From NCBI GenBank assembly GCA_905214325.1, contig CAJMLT010000020.1, forward strand, positions 1 to 25,742: DNA of 25,742 nt, written 5' to 3'. The notes under the pieces were generated by a model. It made no database searches and was not told the DNA's origin. It saw only the letters and a program-made list of their open reading frames with translations. The position numbers were made by a program, and so were the translations under genes. Source of the DNA: an uncultured bacterium (GTDB lineage: Bacteria > Actinomycetota > Coriobacteriia > Coriobacteriales > Eggerthellaceae). Shown here piece after piece: positions 7,500 to 16,452 of the stretch; the first letter of the stretch is position 1, and each line of letters starts with the position of its first letter.

Positions 7500-10400
7500 C
7501 TAGTCTCCTTTCGCCTCATTGGGAAGTAACGGCTTCTGAATGCGATCCTGCAGAGAATCGGCCGACTGATGGAGCACCCATTCCAGGAAATGGGCGAACG
7601 CTTCGATCTCGTCGGTTCCCTCACGGTAACGGACGCTGTCGGTCAATTCGACCTTTCCTTCATAGTCTACGACATGGATCTGCTCTCTGACCACATCGTT
7701 TACAACTTCTCTTCTGATTTCGACAAGACCCAACTCCTCGAAAACCGCAACGGCACAGCGCGCTTGGGAAGGCGATATGGTAAAGGGTGGATGGGTTTTG
7801 GAGGCTCTTGAGGCGAGCTGTTGCTCATCGAGGGGGAAATACCCCGACCCCTGCTGGCGCTGGTCACTGCGCAGTCGACGATAGACCTGAGCCATATCGT
7901 CATGATGAGGCGTGGCTTCGTTGAGAATGGAACGGTTGATGTCCGCATCCGATTTTCCGAAGAGCAGATGTATCCAACACGGTTTTCCATCACGTCCGGC
8001 ACGTCCACTCATCTGATTGAATTCCACCTCGCTGAAGGGCAGATGATAGAGAACGACATGACGGATACCGGGAATGTCGACACCCTCTCCGAAGGCTGAG
8101 GTCGCCACTAAAATCTGGATATCGTCCGACCTGAACAGCGCCTCCACCCTGTCGCGTTCCTCACGGGTCAAACCCGCATTGTAGAACCCGATCAGAGAAG
8201 CGACTTGGGGGACCTGGTGCCTGAGTTCACGCGCCAGCACCAAAGACTCCATACGGGAGTTGACGTAAATGAGCGTTTTTTCCCCTTGTGAGACGAGGTT
8301 CGCCAGATAGCGATCACGTTTGCGTATGTTACGACGATCGTCGATAAGCAGATTGGGGCGAGCGGTTTCATCGAATACCTGCCCGTCGAGGAAAAGGGCA
8401 TCCTTGATCTGCCGAGCCACGCCTCCGGCGGCAGTTGCCGTCAACGCGAGAACCGGAGGGTCACCCAGCGCAGCGAGCGTTTCGCCGAGACGGGTATAGG
8501 CTTGGCGATATCCCGCACGGGAAAGAGCGACATGATGAGCTTCGTCTACCGTGACGAAGCCCCATGAGCCCCTCCGAGTAAATTCGTCGAGGTGGATGGT
8601 GAGATACTCCGGCGTAGTAAGGACGATATCGACCTCACCGGCTTCCATGGCCTGTGCAGCACGAGCTCGTTCGTCTTGTGAGAGTTCACCGGTGAGCACC
8701 TGAACCGTCACACCGAAAGGCTCCAAGGCCCTACGCAGATGAAACGCCTGATCGGCAATGAGGGCGCGAAGGGGGTAGACGAACAGACTCATCTCATGAC
8801 GAATCAGAGCGATCTCGGCGGCGTGAAGGGAGAAGATGAGGGATTTCCCCCGACCCGTTCCCATGACACCCAATACCGATTCGCCCCGATCGAGCGAATC
8901 GAGAATCTCAACCTGCGAAGAATGAAGAGAACCCCCCGGAATGAAGGCCTCGATGAGGTCGGCGCGCAACGCTTCGGGGTCGGGAGATTCCCCCGGCTGC
9001 GAAAAGCGGCCCCGTCGATCGGGTGCGCTTTGCACGGGCGCGGAATCGAAACACTCTCCTTCGAAGCACATCTCATCCCGATCGATCAGGTCGCTGATGA
9101 AATCCCGACTATCCCCTTCCAAGCAGGCTTCAAGGGCGACGCAAGGTTCGACCGGAGCCAAAGACGAGATAACCGCCTTGACCGAACGCTTTCCCCGCCA
9201 CGTATCGATCTGTAGTTCGAACACCGCATCGACGACCGAAGAACAGGCAAGCAGATCGGTCACTTCGGCGCAGTGGAACATGATACCCGCCAAAGAATGA
9301 CTGCCGTCGGTCAAGGTACAGGAAAGATGATTCTTGTCGGCCCCCACCGCACGGGCACGGGAGATCATGACGCTGTGCGCAAGGAATTTGGGCATCGGGT
9401 TTTCCTGGCCGAAAGGCGCGAGCAAGTCCAGCTTCTCGACATTCTCACGCGTGAGTTCGCTCAAATCGATGAGGGCATCGACTCGGATGCGGGGATGAAA
9501 ACTTTCCGCCGGCAGGGCGTCCATGTAGGCACAGAGACGATCGTTGAATTCGGCGAGCTTGTCGGTTTTCACCGTCACGCCCACCGCCGCACCGTGTCCG
9601 CCGAAACGCACCAGAATATCCTTGCAGGATTCGACGGCCTTGAAGAGATTGATCTCGCCCACGCTGCGACCGGAGCCGCGGGCTTCGTCTCCGTCGATGG
9701 TGAAGAGAATGGAAGGAACACCGTAGCGATTGGTCAGGCGTGAAGCGACGATACCCTTGACCCCTTCGTGCCAATTCTCCCCCGCAACCACAAGCGCACG
9801 CTGACCGTGGTAGACTTCCTGAGCTTTTTCTTCGGCCACCTGAGCGAGCTCCGCCTCGATGCGGCGGCGAGACGTATTGGTCTTCTCCAATTCGCCGGCA
9901 AGACGAAGGGCTTCGGTGAAGTCGTCGCACATAAGCAGATCGAGCGCCAGCTGAGCATTACCCATACGACCTGCGGCATTGAGTCGAGGCACCAATGTGA
10001 AACTGAGATTGGTGGCGGTTATCGGCTTGTCGGCGAAACCGGATTCCGCCAGAAGAGCCGCGATGCAGGTCCGAGGGGATTCGTTCATGACGGCGACACC
10101 CTTTGAGACCAAAGCGCGGTTCTCGTCGATCATGGGCATGAGGTCCGCCACCGTTCCCAGCGTAGCGAGGTCGATGAAATCACGCCAAAGATGAGGGCGA
10201 CCGAAACGGGCGCCGGTGGCTTGAACCACCTTGAGAGCAACACCGGCACCGGAGAGGATGGCGCTCGGCGAAGATGAACACTTGGGATCGACGAGAGGAA
10301 CCCCTTGAGGAACCGACCCCGAGGGTTCGTGATGGTCGGTGATGATGAGATCGACTCCCGCCCGAGCAAGGATTTGGGCCTCTTCAGCTGCGGCAATACC

Positions 10401-10832
10401 GTTGTCGACCGTGATCACCAAGTCGGGTTCATAGGTCATCACGCGTTCGAGAGCGGCTTCGGTCAAACCATAGCCTTCCTCGAAACGCAATGGTATGAAG
10501 GGAATGACCTCGGCGCCCAACTCACGCAACCCACGGGTCATAGTGGCCGTGGCGGATATGCCGTCAAGATCGAAATCCCCGAACACCAGCAAACGTTTGT
10601 CTTCGCGGATCGCTTCGACCAAAGCGTCGACCACCTCGTCCATCCCTTCGATATCGCAGGGATTACGCCAATCCCGATCGAGCGAAGGAGCGAGAAATTC
10701 CCGTGCCTGCTTGGGCGTATCGATTCCGCGCGAGGCGAGAATCGTCGCGATGAAAGAGGGAACTTCGAGATTTTCGGCCAAATGACCGACAACGGCCGGA
10801 TCGGCCGAAACAACATTGATATGCGCTGACAT
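7500..10832 (-). CDS. recJ: RecJ single-strand exonuclease fused to a RecQ-like DEAH helicase
   Basis: The 1110-residue product joins two DNA repair activities. Residues 1-560 are RecJ: DHH phosphoesterase motif I as DFDLDG (86-91, canonical form DYDxDG, metal-binding Asps kept), DHHEP (166-170), GTVADLMP, then the DHHA1 glycine motif RFGGHGAAVG (409-418) and an OB-like region. An acidic Cys-containing linker (about 570-630) leads to an SF2 helicase with Walker A GTGRGKS (658-664), DEAHH (763-767), LTATA (797-801), a motif V region TSAFGEGVDIP and motif VI QMSGRAGRDG (940-949). The RecQ Cys4 zinc domain is not visible; a winged-helix-like tail may replace it. I chose the ATG at 10832 (TAGG seven bases upstream); GTG 10889 and ATG 10868 lack signals. 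RecJ and RecQ normally cooperate in RecF-type end resection. Confidence 0.95.
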   Translation of the reverse strand: MSAHINVVSADPAVVGHLAENLEVPSFIATILASRGIDTPKQAREFLAPSLDRDWRNPCDIEGMDEVVDALVEAIREDKRLLVFGDFDLDGISATATMTRGLRELGAEVIPFIPLRFEEGYGLTEAALERVMTYEPDLVITVDNGIAAAEEAQILARAGVDLIITDHHEPSGSVPQGVPLVDPKCSSSPSAILSGAGVALKVVQATGARFGRPHLWRDFIDLATLGTVADLMPMIDENRALVSKGVAVMNESPRTCIAALLAESGFADKPITATNLSFTLVPRLNAAGRMGNAQLALDLLMCDDFTEALRLAGELEKTNTSRRRIEAELAQVAEEKAQEVYHGQRALVVAGENWHEGVKGIVASRLTNRYGVPSILFTIDGDEARGSGRSVGEINLFKAVESCKDILVRFGGHGAAVGVTVKTDKLAEFNDRLCAYMDALPAESFHPRIRVDALIDLSELTRENVEKLDLLAPFGQENPMPKFLAHSVMISRARAVGADKNHLSCTLTDGSHSLAGIMFHCAEVTDLLACSSVVDAVFELQIDTWRGKRSVKAVISSLAPVEPCVALEACLEGDSRDFISDLIDRDEMCFEGECFDSAPVQSAPDRRGRFSQPGESPDPEALRADLIEAFIPGGSLHSSQVEILDSLDRGESVLGVMGTGRGKSLIFSLHAAEIALIRHEMSLFVYPLRALIADQAFHLRRALEPFGVTVQVLTGELSQDERARAAQAMEAGEVDIVLTTPEYLTIHLDEFTRRGSWGFVTVDEAHHVALSRAGYRQAYTRLGETLAALGDPPVLALTATAAGGVARQIKDALFLDGQVFDETARPNLLIDDRRNIRKRDRYLANLVSQGEKTLIYVNSRMESLVLARELRHQVPQVASLIGFYNAGLTREERDRVEALFRSDDIQILVATSAFGEGVDIPGIRHVVLYHLPFSEVEFNQMSGRAGRDGKPCWIHLLFGKSDADINRSILNEATPHHDDMAQVYRRLRSDQRQQGSGYFPLDEQQLASRASKTHPPFTISPSQARCAVAVFEELGLVEIRREVVNDVVREQIHVVDYEGKVELTDSVRYREGTDEIEAFAHFLEWVLHQSADSLQDRIQKPLLPNEAKGD

Positions 10833-11050
10833 GGCACTACCTACCCTGAATCGTTTTTCAGGATTCATTGTCTCACAACAGCGCGCCACGGGTGAACCCG
10901 ATAGAGTCGAAACATAACCGAACGGTCATATCCACTGAGGGGAAACATCCGATCACCCACGAATCGGGCAAACGAATCGCAGGTATTGCGCGATGCGACT
11001 TCGTGGGCAGAGAAGAAATCCCGCAGCGACACATGCTCCGGACGGTCTTG
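10833..11050. other. 218-base spacer between pth and the recJ fusion gene
   Basis: No gene is supported here. Just before the recJ ribosome binding site two short alternative hairpins compete on the minus strand: CCTGAA/TTCAGG (10845-10850 with 10857-10862) or TGAATC/GATTCA (10847-10852 with 10862-10867). No clear promoter or T-tailed terminator was seen, so whether recJ has its own promoter is open. Confidence 0.45.
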
Positions 11051-11626
11051 TCAGGCATTGAATTCCGTTTGGGTTTTCTGCAACCCGCGCACCACCAACG
11101 ACGTTACCGCCGAAGCCCCCTTTTCAACGGCAAGGGAGAAATCATCGAGGGCATCTTTGCGGGGAACAGCCAAGACGTAATCGACCACACTCATACGTCC
11201 CGGCGGACGACCGATCCCTATACGCACCCGGAGAAAATCGCGTGACCCCGTTTTTTCGATGATGGAACGCAAACCGTTATGACCGGCGTGCCCTCCGCCC
11301 TGCTTCACCTTCACGGTGGCGGCGGGAATATCCAGTTCGTCGTGGATGACGATCAGATGATCGACAGGGACGTCGTATTCATCCAGAATACGCGCTACCG
11401 GCCCACCGGAGCGATTCATGAAGCTTTGAGGCTTGGCGAGAAGGACCTCTTCGACACCACCATCGGCAAGACCGATGGTGGCAAGGCCCAGAAGAGACCC
11501 GCAGGTATTCTTCCAGTAGGTTACACCGAGCTCCGAAGCCAGACGATCTATCGTTTCGAACCCCGCATTATGACGGGTGTGGGCATACTCTTGTCCGGGG
11601 TTGCCCAATCCCACGATGGCATACAT
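11051..11626 (-). CDS. pth: Peptidyl-tRNA hydrolase
   Basis: This 191-residue cytoplasmic enzyme releases tRNA from prematurely dropped peptidyl-tRNAs. The family signatures are present: GLGNPG (6-11), TRHNAGF with catalytic His19, the KPQSFMNRSG stretch, the catalytic HDELDIP Asp and GGGHAGHNGLRS. Length is normal. The ATG lies three bases after the prs stop codon, so pth is the last gene of a glmU-prs-pth string that is conserved in many Gram-positive bacteria. Confidence 0.97.
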   Translation of the reverse strand: MYAIVGLGNPGQEYAHTRHNAGFETIDRLASELGVTYWKNTCGSLLGLATIGLADGGVEEVLLAKPQSFMNRSGGPVARILDEYDVPVDHLIVIHDELDIPAATVKVKQGGGHAGHNGLRSIIEKTGSRDFLRVRIGIGRPPGRMSVVDYVLAVPRKDALDDFSLAVEKGASAVTSLVVRGLQKTQTEFNA

Positions 11627-11629
11627 GGA

Positions 11630-12601
11630 TCAGAGCGCGAAATCGGGATCGAAGAGTTCGGAGATGGATCCGTTTCCGAAAACATTCTGAATGGCATGAG
11701 CGAAAAGTGGTGCAACCGAAACCACTTTGATCTTGCCGCCGAGATGTTCTTCGGGAATGGGAATGGTATTGCATACCACGACTTCTTCGATATCGGGATC
11801 TTCCAAACGCTCGTAAGCGGGACCGGAAAACACGGGATGAGTGGCGCAGACGTAGATTTTGTCAGCACCGTTTTTCTTGAGCGTCTTGACCGCCGCGACA
11901 ACCGATCCAGCCGTATCGATCATGTCATCGTTGAGAATACAGGTCTTACCGTTGACATCGCCGATGAGAGCCGTGATTTCCGCAGCGTTGTGCTTGGGAC
12001 GATCTTTGTGGAGGATAGCCAGATCGGAACCCATGATCTCACCCAGTTTCTTAGCCGCCTTGGCACGACCGAGATCGGGGCTCACCACGCAAAGAGACGA
12101 GGGGTCGAACTTCTTGTTCTTGAAGTAATCCCCCATCAGCCAAAGCGCCGTCAGATGGTTTACGGGCGTATCGAAAAAGCCTTGGATCTGGCCTTGATGA
12201 AGATCGATCGTGATGGTGCGATCGACACCTGCGGTGGTAAGCATGTTGGCAACCAGCTTCGCCGTGATGGGCTCACGTGCCGCCGCTTTGCGGTCTTGGC
12301 GGGCGTAGCCGTAATGGGACACGACGGCGGTGACGGTACGGGCGGAAGCGCGCTTAGCGGCATCGGTCATGATGAGAAGTTCCATGAGGGAATCGTTGAC
12401 TTCGGGGCCGGCGATGGATTGAACGATGAACACATCGGCACCACGGACGCTTTCAAGGTAGCGTGCATAGATTTCCCCGTTGGCGAACTTTTCGAGTTTG
12501 ACCTTGCCTAAAGGGGTGCCGAGTGCCTGTGCTATCTCCTCAGCCAAATCCGGGTAGGTCGAACCGGAAAAGATTGCCATCGTCTTAGTCATATTGCTCA
12601 T
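11630..12601 (-). CDS. prs: Ribose-phosphate pyrophosphokinase
   Basis: The 323-residue enzyme makes PRPP from ribose 5-phosphate and ATP for nucleotide, histidine and tryptophan synthesis. Visible are the N-terminal FSGSTYPDLA segment, the catalytic flexible loop around YARQDRKAAAREP (99-111), the metal-binding DLHQGQIQGFFD (133-144) and the ribose-5-phosphate loop NDDMIDTAGS (224-233, usually VDD..DTAGT). Start is the ATG at 12601 with AGAGGA seven bases upstream; an upstream extension to 12736 would overlap glmU and has Arg-rich non-conserved sequence. The PRPP and (p)ppGpp pathways meet here, since Prs is a growth-controlled enzyme, but nothing in the sequence shows direct regulation. Confidence 0.97.
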   Translation of the reverse strand: MSNMTKTMAIFSGSTYPDLAEEIAQALGTPLGKVKLEKFANGEIYARYLESVRGADVFIVQSIAGPEVNDSLMELLIMTDAAKRASARTVTAVVSHYGYARQDRKAAAREPITAKLVANMLTTAGVDRTITIDLHQGQIQGFFDTPVNHLTALWLMGDYFKNKKFDPSSLCVVSPDLGRAKAAKKLGEIMGSDLAILHKDRPKHNAAEITALIGDVNGKTCILNDDMIDTAGSVVAAVKTLKKNGADKIYVCATHPVFSGPAYERLEDPDIEEVVVCNTIPIPEEHLGGKIKVVSVAPLFAHAIQNVFGNGSISELFDPDFAL

Positions 12602-12717
12602 AGTGGTTTCCTCTACTTGCCTCGTCCGCGCGCTTCGCACGCATCGCATCCGCCTGTCAGTTCTATCCTCACGGCTGAGGGATTGCTCTTCCCCACCACC
12701 GAAACGAACATAGTCGT

Positions 12718-14073
12718 CTACTTCTTTTCGTTCCAATGTTCAATCTCGGTCTGTCGAGCACGACCTAAGCCGAGCGCACCGGCCGAAACGTCGGCGGTGA
12801 TGACCGACCCGGCGCCGATAAGGGAGTCGGCACCGAGATGAACCGGAGCAACCAACATGGTATCACTGCCGACGAAACAGCGATCGTCGATAACGGTGGG
12901 CCATTTCTTTTCTCCGTCATAATTGCAGGTGATCGTACCGGCTCCGATGTTGACATCTTCACCTATCGTAGCATCCCCCACGTAGGAAAGATGCGGAACC
13001 TTGGAGCGGGGACCCACCGTGGACTTCTTGATTTCCACATGCGTTCCCGCTTTGGCACCCTCACATAGATGTGCACCCGGTCTGAGATAGGCGCGGGGGC
13101 CCGTCTGGACTTCGTTGTCGATGCGCGATTCGAGTGCAATCGTTTCCTCGACCACGCAATCGGTACCGACGCAGGTATCGACAAGGCGGGATTGGGGGCC
13201 GATGACGGACCCACAGCCCACCGTCGTATTTCCGAAGAGAAATGACATCGGCAGGATTTCGACATCGGAGTCGATCGTCACGTCCGGACCGATCCATGTG
13301 GTTTCGGGATCCATGATGGTGACGCCGTTATCCATGTGGAATCCATTGATGCGCTCCTGCAGCAGAGCCGTCGCTTCGACGAGTTGCCTGCGGGAATTCA
13401 CCCCGAGACATTCAGCGGGATCATCGGCTTCGAGGGCAAGAACGCCCTCGCCTCTCGCACGGGCGATAGCCAAAACATCGGTGAGATAGTATTCCCCTTG
13501 GGCGTTGTCGGTAGAAACCTCACGCAACGCGGAAAACAGGAACTCGCGATCGAAACAATAGAATCCCGAATTGCATTCCGTAACGCACGCCTGCTCGGGC
13601 GTGCAATCCTTCTGCTCAACGATAGAGCTGACCCGACCGTCATCGTCACGGATGATGCGTCCGTAACCGGTGGGGTCTTCAACGCGCATCGTGAGAACGA
13701 CGACCGCCGCCTTCTCCCGCTCGCGCAAGGCAACGAGCTCGGCGATGGTTGAGGAACGCACCAGAGGTGAGTCGCCGGTCAACACGACCAGGGAATCTCC
13801 CGCATCCCGCAACGCGGGTTCCGCAATGGATACCGCATGCGCAGTGCCCAGTTGCTCGGCCTGCACCACGGTGCGGCAATCGGCGAGCAAGGGTTCAACG
13901 AATTCCCGACCATGCCCGACGACGCTTACGATTTCATCTATTCCGGCCTCCCGTGCGGCATCGACCACCCAACGAACGAGGGGTTTGCGCATGATTTCAT
14001 GAACTACCTTGGGTTTTCGGGATTTCATGCGGGTGCCTGCACCCGCCGCAAGAATGATCGCTGAAGCTTTCAT
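12718..14073 (-). CDS. glmU: Bifunctional UDP-N-acetylglucosamine pyrophosphorylase / glucosamine-1-phosphate N-acetyltransferase
   Basis: This 451-residue enzyme carries out the last two steps to UDP-GlcNAc, the precursor for peptidoglycan and other wall polymers. The N-terminal uridyltransferase has LAAGAGTRMKSRKPKVVH (8-25), the QLGTAHAV segment and a GDSPLV metal site. The C-terminal half is a left-handed beta-helix of hexapeptide repeats with the acetyltransferase signatures PHLSYVGDA and GAGTITCNYDG. Length matches the family. The ATG has AAAGG six bases upstream. A promoter with an extended -10 lies just upstream and the gene is the first of glmU-prs-pth; 116 bases separate it from prs. 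Confidence 0.97.
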   Translation of the reverse strand: MKASAIILAAGAGTRMKSRKPKVVHEIMRKPLVRWVVDAAREAGIDEIVSVVGHGREFVEPLLADCRTVVQAEQLGTAHAVSIAEPALRDAGDSLVVLTGDSPLVRSSTIAELVALREREKAAVVVLTMRVEDPTGYGRIIRDDDGRVSSIVEQKDCTPEQACVTECNSGFYCFDREFLFSALREVSTDNAQGEYYLTDVLAIARARGEGVLALEADDPAECLGVNSRRQLVEATALLQERINGFHMDNGVTIMDPETTWIGPDVTIDSDVEILPMSFLFGNTTVGCGSVIGPQSRLVDTCVGTDCVVEETIALESRIDNEVQTGPRAYLRPGAHLCEGAKAGTHVEIKKSTVGPRSKVPHLSYVGDATIGEDVNIGAGTITCNYDGEKKWPTVIDDRCFVGSDTMLVAPVHLGADSLIGAGSVITADVSAGALGLGRARQTEIEHWNEKK

Positions 14074-14109
14074 GAGCGCCTTTCATCTCATGGCATATTA
14101 CGGGTTCCC

Positions 14110-14136
14110 AGTATAGCAAAAGCGCACGATACTCAA
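14110..14136 (-). promoter_or_regulatory. Putative glmU promoter with extended -10
   Basis: Minus strand reads TGCTATACT (extended -10; TATACT is the complement of 14110-14115) with TTGAGT (complement of 14131-14136) 15 bases upstream. The -10 lies 36 bases before the glmU ATG. The short spacing is compensated by the TGn element. Confidence 0.5.
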
Positions 14137-14193
14137 CGGGAAGAGCCTTCATCTTCTCGAAGCCATCTACGACAAGTGTGGATGGATGCGCCG

Positions 14194-14222
14194 AAAAAAG
14201 GCCTTCGGGAAGAAGGCCTTTT
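14194..14222 (-). terminator. Intrinsic terminator after the CwlM-like gene
   Basis: An 11-bp perfect stem (14196-14206 with 14212-14222) with a five-base loop is followed on the minus strand by a run of six T residues that partly overlaps the stem. It starts 12 bases past the stop codon of the CwlM-like gene. The symmetric A/T flanks would allow weak function on the plus strand too. Confidence 0.88.
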
Positions 14223-14233
14223 CAATGGTATGT

Positions 14234-15154
14234 CTATCCGTCTTCGCGAAGAGCGAGCAGTGCGGTGCAGATGGCATCGAGTAAAACGATAGCGTAGTGC
14301 TGAGCCGATCTGCTTTCCCCCGCATCCTCCCATGTTTCACCCGGCAGACGCAAGGCGATGCGTTCGACGTTGTTTTTCGCTACCTGAAACGCCTGCTGCA
14401 AGCGGAAAGCCAACGATTCGTCGGGATTGAATTCAACGACGGGAATCTTGTCCACCGGCTGTTGATCTCCCACGAGAATCTGAACGAACACCGTTGACTC
14501 ATCGGGTTGAACCAAAAGGGATTCGGCGCTGATGACCTTGGAAGTAGGTGTGGTGGCCAAGGCGAGATTCGACATACGGGCGGCTACCGCACGGGTGAAG
14601 TCCGTCGTGCCGAAAAGACACAGATAGTTCGTATCCAGAACATCGGCAGCTCGAGCAAAACCGAGGTGGGGAGCAGGACTGAAAGCTTCTTTGTCCTTCC
14701 ATGAATGCTGTAGATGATAGAGCGTACGGAAGGTAAGCGCGCCGGCAATGCCATCGGAGGGAAGACCAAGATTGAGCTGGAATTTACGCAGAGCGTCTTC
14801 GGTATGGGGGCCGAATATCCCATCGACACCGCCGCACGAAAAGCCCAGAGCCGAAAGAGCCTTCTGCAACACCTTGATATCCTGACCATGGAAAAAGGGA
14901 ACCCGGAGATAGAGAACCCTATCTCCCAGTTCGAATGTTTCATCGACGAGCTTAGCCCAGACAACCGCATCGACACAGCATGCCTCTTCGAGATCGTTGT
15001 CCAGACAAAACGAGCGCACCGCTGATTCCGTATTGTCATCGAAAACGGATGTTATTTCGGCATCGGCAAGGTAACCCAGAGAATGCAGCTTGCGCTGAAC
15101 GTCTTCCACGGCAACGCCAGTATCATATTTACGAATCGTATCCATGTACTCCAT
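14234..15154 (-). CDS. CwlM-like peptidoglycan-binding protein with degenerate amidase-like C-terminus
   Basis: The 306-residue protein has two PG_binding_1 domains: a divergent one at about 9-70 and a clear one at 75-148 (DVxxLQ-type helix, LGFSCGGVDGIFGPHTEDAL, then DGIAGALTFRTLYHL). No signal peptide or membrane segment is present, so it should stay in the cytoplasm. This layout resembles mycobacterial CwlM, a cytoplasmic protein with two such domains and a catalytically dead amidase_3 domain that activates MurA. Here residues 170-306 only faintly recall the amidase fold and show no zinc-binding His/Glu set. The position next to glmU, which makes the MurA substrate, agrees with a regulatory role, but this is inference. 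The start is uncertain: ATG 15154 is chosen, and ATG 15145 is possible. A plain peptidoglycan-binding protein is the alternative. Confidence 0.8.
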   Translation of the reverse strand: MEYMDTIRKYDTGVAVEDVQRKLHSLGYLADAEITSVFDDNTESAVRSFCLDNDLEEACCVDAVVWAKLVDETFELGDRVLYLRVPFFHGQDIKVLQKALSALGFSCGGVDGIFGPHTEDALRKFQLNLGLPSDGIAGALTFRTLYHLQHSWKDKEAFSPAPHLGFARAADVLDTNYLCLFGTTDFTRAVAARMSNLALATTPTSKVISAESLLVQPDESTVFVQILVGDQQPVDKIPVVEFNPDESLAFRLQQAFQVAKNNVERIALRLPGETWEDAGESRSAQHYAIVLLDAICTALLALREDG

Positions 15155-15245
15155 TGTAGCCCCAGCGATCGATATTTTCAGAGTCGTTCGCGGCGTTTAA
15201 GAAAGGTTCTAGGAAAAGAACGGGAATTCTCAACAAAAAGTGTAT

Positions 15246-16349
15246 TTATTTCAGGCGGTCGATAAACCAATCGGCCATGGATATGAGTAGATCGTAGGCT
15301 TCGGTAGGTTCGATGAAGCGGGAAAGGCGGCTTTTCGCATCGACGATGAGATTCTGCGCGTAATCGCGCGCGTAATCGATACTACCCGCACGACGCATCA
15401 GTGAAACGGCTTCATCCAGCACCGCCGGGTCTTTTTCCTTAGACGACAGGATCTCGATCAGACGATCACGATCGGAAGAATGTTGCAGTGCGTGCACCAC
15501 CACGAGAGTACGCTTACCTTCGGTTATATCGCTGCGGAAATCCTTTTCCTTGGCCTCTTTCGTTCCGACGAGATTGAGAAGATCGTCCTGTATCTGGAAG
15601 GCGAGGCCGGTATCCATACCATACGCACGAAGGCCTTCGACCCGAGCTTCATCGGCTCCACCCACGATGGCACCGACCGCCAGAGGGACCGCCCCTGAAT
15701 AATAAGCCGTCTTATGGGTGGCCATAGCCAGATAATCTTCGACCCCGATGTCATAGCGCGCATCCCGTGCCCACCCGATATCGAGCGCCTGGCCTTCGAC
15801 GGTGCTTTGCGCCATGGAAACCAATTCGAGGGCGACACGGACCTTCATGGCATCGTCGAGCAGAGGGTCGCGCATGACGATACCGTTGACGATGGATAGA
15901 GCCAGATCGCCCGCATTGATGGCGATACCCTCACCCTGAGTGCGATGCATGCAGGGCTTTCCGCGCCTCAATTCGGCTTCATCGGCGATGTCATCGTGGA
16001 TAAGCGCGGCGGTATGAAAATGCTCGATGGCCGCAGCGGCGGAGAAAGCACGACGATAATCCCCACCGACAGCGCGACAGGCAAGAATACAGATGAGAGG
16101 GCGATGACGCTTTCCGGCGTTTTCGCTATAGTCAAGCAAGGGGTCATAGAGATAGGTACGCATATCGGGGTGGGATCCCTGCGGAATGAACGAATTGATG
16201 ATGTCCCCCACCTCGGCGGCACATTCGTTGAGGTAACCCTCGAAGGTGAGCGCCGCCGCATCGGATGCGGAAAGGTCCGCATTACCCGCATTCGAAAACA
16301 CCGTGGCGATAGCGCCACCATCCCTGTACTGATCGATCGTTGTCATCAT
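15246..16349 (-). CDS. Polyprenyl diphosphate synthase (trans-isoprenyl type)
   Basis: The 367-residue enzyme condenses isopentenyl diphosphate onto an allylic primer. Visible are GKRHRP (79-84), the first Asp-rich motif DDIADEAELRRG (from 119), THKT (about 211-214) and the second motif QIQDDLLNLVG with Asp255-Asp256, Asn replacing the last Asp. Residues four and five before the first Asp motif are both Ala, which in this family favours long products (C20 or longer) rather than FPP. The product may be a quinone side chain or a general prenyl precursor; sequence alone does not decide. Start is taken at the ATG pair 16349/16346 with GGGAAG six to seven bases upstream; an upstream extension to 16418 is unlikely. 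It lies downstream of tRNA-Leu on the same strand. Confidence 0.93.
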   Translation of the reverse strand: MMTTIDQYRDGGAIATVFSNAGNADLSASDAAALTFEGYLNECAAEVGDIINSFIPQGSHPDMRTYLYDPLLDYSENAGKRHRPLICILACRAVGGDYRRAFSAAAAIEHFHTAALIHDDIADEAELRRGKPCMHRTQGEGIAINAGDLALSIVNGIVMRDPLLDDAMKVRVALELVSMAQSTVEGQALDIGWARDARYDIGVEDYLAMATHKTAYYSGAVPLAVGAIVGGADEARVEGLRAYGMDTGLAFQIQDDLLNLVGTKEAKEKDFRSDITEGKRTLVVVHALQHSSDRDRLIEILSSKEKDPAVLDEAVSLMRRAGSIDYARDYAQNLIVDAKSRLSRFIEPTEAYDLLISMADWFIDRLK

Positions 16350-16452
16350 CAAACGCTTCCCATTGTGAGGTTGTATCGGAGGTGGACGGATAAACGACGG
16401 AACCGATTCCGCCGACACCGCGCCACAGAACAGACGCCGCCCGAAAAAGGAC

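Noticed and set aside
10873..11058. A 61-codon minus-strand frame in the pth-recJ spacer
   Set aside because: It overlaps the pth stop region, has no ribosome binding site and its composition does not resemble neighbouring proteins.
11279..12511. A 410-codon open frame on the plus strand, antisense to pth and prs
   Set aside because: Both minus-strand genes are unmistakable family members over the same bases. The antisense translation shows no recognisable motif and lacks a good ribosome binding site, so it is a codon-bias shadow.
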